The notes beneath the pieces were generated by a model. That model had not been told where the DNA came from. It saw only the letters and a program-made list of their open reading frames with translations, and made no database searches. Of a stretch of 5,764 nt of DNA, positions 5,006-5,764 are shown piece after piece. The position numbers and the translations under genes were made by a program. The stretch spans positions 1 through 5,764 of the forward strand of contig JAFZOA010000755.1 of assembly GCA_017550775.1 (NCBI GenBank), given 5' to 3'. The first letter of the stretch is position 1, and each line of letters starts with the position of its first letter. The DNA is from Ruminiclostridium sp. GTDB lineage: Bacteria; Bacillota_A; Clostridia; Oscillospirales; Ruminococcaceae.

Positions 5006-5764
5006 ATGGAATTTGATATTACTGTAAAAATGCAAGGAAATACACTTGACATGAAGCTGTCGGGAAAGCTGAATTATAATACTGCTTCGGAGTTTGACAA
5101 AGAATTCGCCGATCTGCTTAATGATGTCTCGGAAATAAGAATTGATATGTCCGATCTCGTTTATATATCTTCTTTCGGCATAAGATCTCTTATCGTCGCA
5201 AAAAGGCTTGCCGATACCAAGGGGGTAAAGTTGCTGATCGTCTCTCCGTCACAGCCTGTAACAGAGGTGCTCGAAATGACGGGTACGGATAAAGTGATAG
5301 ATATAATTTCGCCTGAAGATGATAACAGCACGGCGGCATTATATCCCCTGCGCCCCATACAGCGCCTTATGCTCGACACTCAGTTTATGAAAGCAAGGTC
5401 GACCATGATGAATACGGGTGCTTTGGTGTCTCTCGAACCGGCTGTCGATCTGCACATACTAGCGAAAGTCGTTGATTCCGTTATAGAGGATAATGATATT
5501 TTCAGATGCAGATTTGTTATCGATGACAAGTCGGGAGAGGTCTTCCAGAGATTTGACGGTGCTGTAAAACCCGTGATCGTCGAGGAAATGACTTCGGAAG
5601 ACTTTGAAAAGAACAAGGGTTGTCTCAGAGTTCCGTATGAGGTGATAGATCACCAGCTCTGGAATATCCGCATAATAAGAACGCCCGATACATCATATTT
5701 TTTCTTTGATTTCTTTCACGGAATTATGGACGGTGTGGCGATAGTGATGATCTTTTTGAGGGAC
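5006..5764 (+). CDS. STAS domain fused to NRPS-type condensation domain (partial)
   Basis: The 3' end lies beyond the window; 253 residues are visible. Residues 1-103 are a STAS domain of the SpoIIAA/RsbV type: beta strands around FDITVKMQGNTLDMKLSGKL, then DMSDLVYISSFGIRSLIVAK (47-66), in which Ser56 aligns with the phosphorylated serine of SpoIIAA. A short linker leads at residue 113 into a condensation-superfamily domain: the C1-like YPLRPIQRLMLDTQ (113-126), the C2-like EDNDIFRCRF (161-170), and the active-site C3 motif as FFHGIMDG (236-243), with the second His (His238) and Asp-Gly kept but the first His replaced by Phe. Such domains join activated acyl or aminoacyl groups to amines or alcohols. 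STAS domains normally bind anti-sigma kinases. The fusion suggests a synthetase or acyltransferase docked to, or gated by, a partner-switch kinase. Whether adenylation and carrier domains follow cannot be seen. Confidence 0.9.
   Translation, partial: MEFDITVKMQGNTLDMKLSGKLNYNTASEFDKEFADLLNDVSEIRIDMSDLVYISSFGIRSLIVAKRLADTKGVKLLIVSPSQPVTEVLEMTGTDKVIDIISPEDDNSTAALYPLRPIQRLMLDTQFMKARSTMMNTGALVSLEPAVDLHILAKVVDSVIEDNDIFRCRFVIDDKSGEVFQRFDGAVKPVIVEEMTSEDFEKNKGCLRVPYEVIDHQLWNIRIIRTPDTSYFFFDFFHGIMDGVAIVMIFLRD

Noticed and set aside
5161..5653. Minus-strand frames at the right end
   Set aside because: They are antisense to the STAS-condensation gene, whose domain motifs are clear on the plus strand.

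Overview
The window looks like part of a chromosome of a Gram-positive, gut-type Clostridia, most likely an Oscillospiraceae/Ruminococcus-like organism. The reasons are strong AGGAGG-type ribosome binding sites, sigma-A-type promoters, Firmicutes-style secreted proteins, and a DUF4315/DUF4366 gene pair, which is known from conjugative elements of this group. The taxonomic placement is inference from gene content.

Left part (positions 90-2674), all on the minus strand. A near-consensus promoter (2646-2674) drives a 91-aa helical protein with a helix-hairpin-helix-like motif. Its stop codon overlaps the start of a membrane-anchored alpha/beta hydrolase (ATGA overlap). A small three-helix membrane protein follows, in the same frame as the hydrolase stop and apparently starting at a non-standard ATA codon. 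About 100 bp further on is a LUD-domain (LutC/YkgG-like) protein. I see no clear terminator between these genes.

Middle part (2614-3437). A 270-bp divergent intergenic region carries three direct CAACA-type repeats at exactly 30-bp spacing, two inverted copies and a 9-bp inverted repeat. A plus-strand promoter then drives a 28-aa single-helix microprotein and a 115-aa secreted protein of unknown function. A strong bidirectional terminator (3414-3437) separates this unit from the convergent operon.

Right-middle part (3443-4851), minus strand. A DUF4315 coiled-coil protein and a DUF4366 (CD1107-type) membrane protein overlap each other and follow a short unidentified ORF. They are typical components of Tn1549/CD1107-type conjugative elements, but the usual neighbours (lysozyme/CHAP, VirB4, topoisomerase) are absent on both sides within the window. 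This suggests a relic or a domesticated pair.

Right end (4909-5764), plus strand. A perfect consensus promoter (TTGACA, 17 bp, TATAAT) drives a gene that runs off the window. Its product joins an N-terminal STAS (anti-anti-sigma-factor-like) domain directly to a condensation domain of the nonribosomal-peptide-synthetase superfamily. This fusion of a phosphoswitch domain with a peptide/ester-bond-forming domain is the most unusual thing here and may mark the start of a regulated biosynthetic locus.
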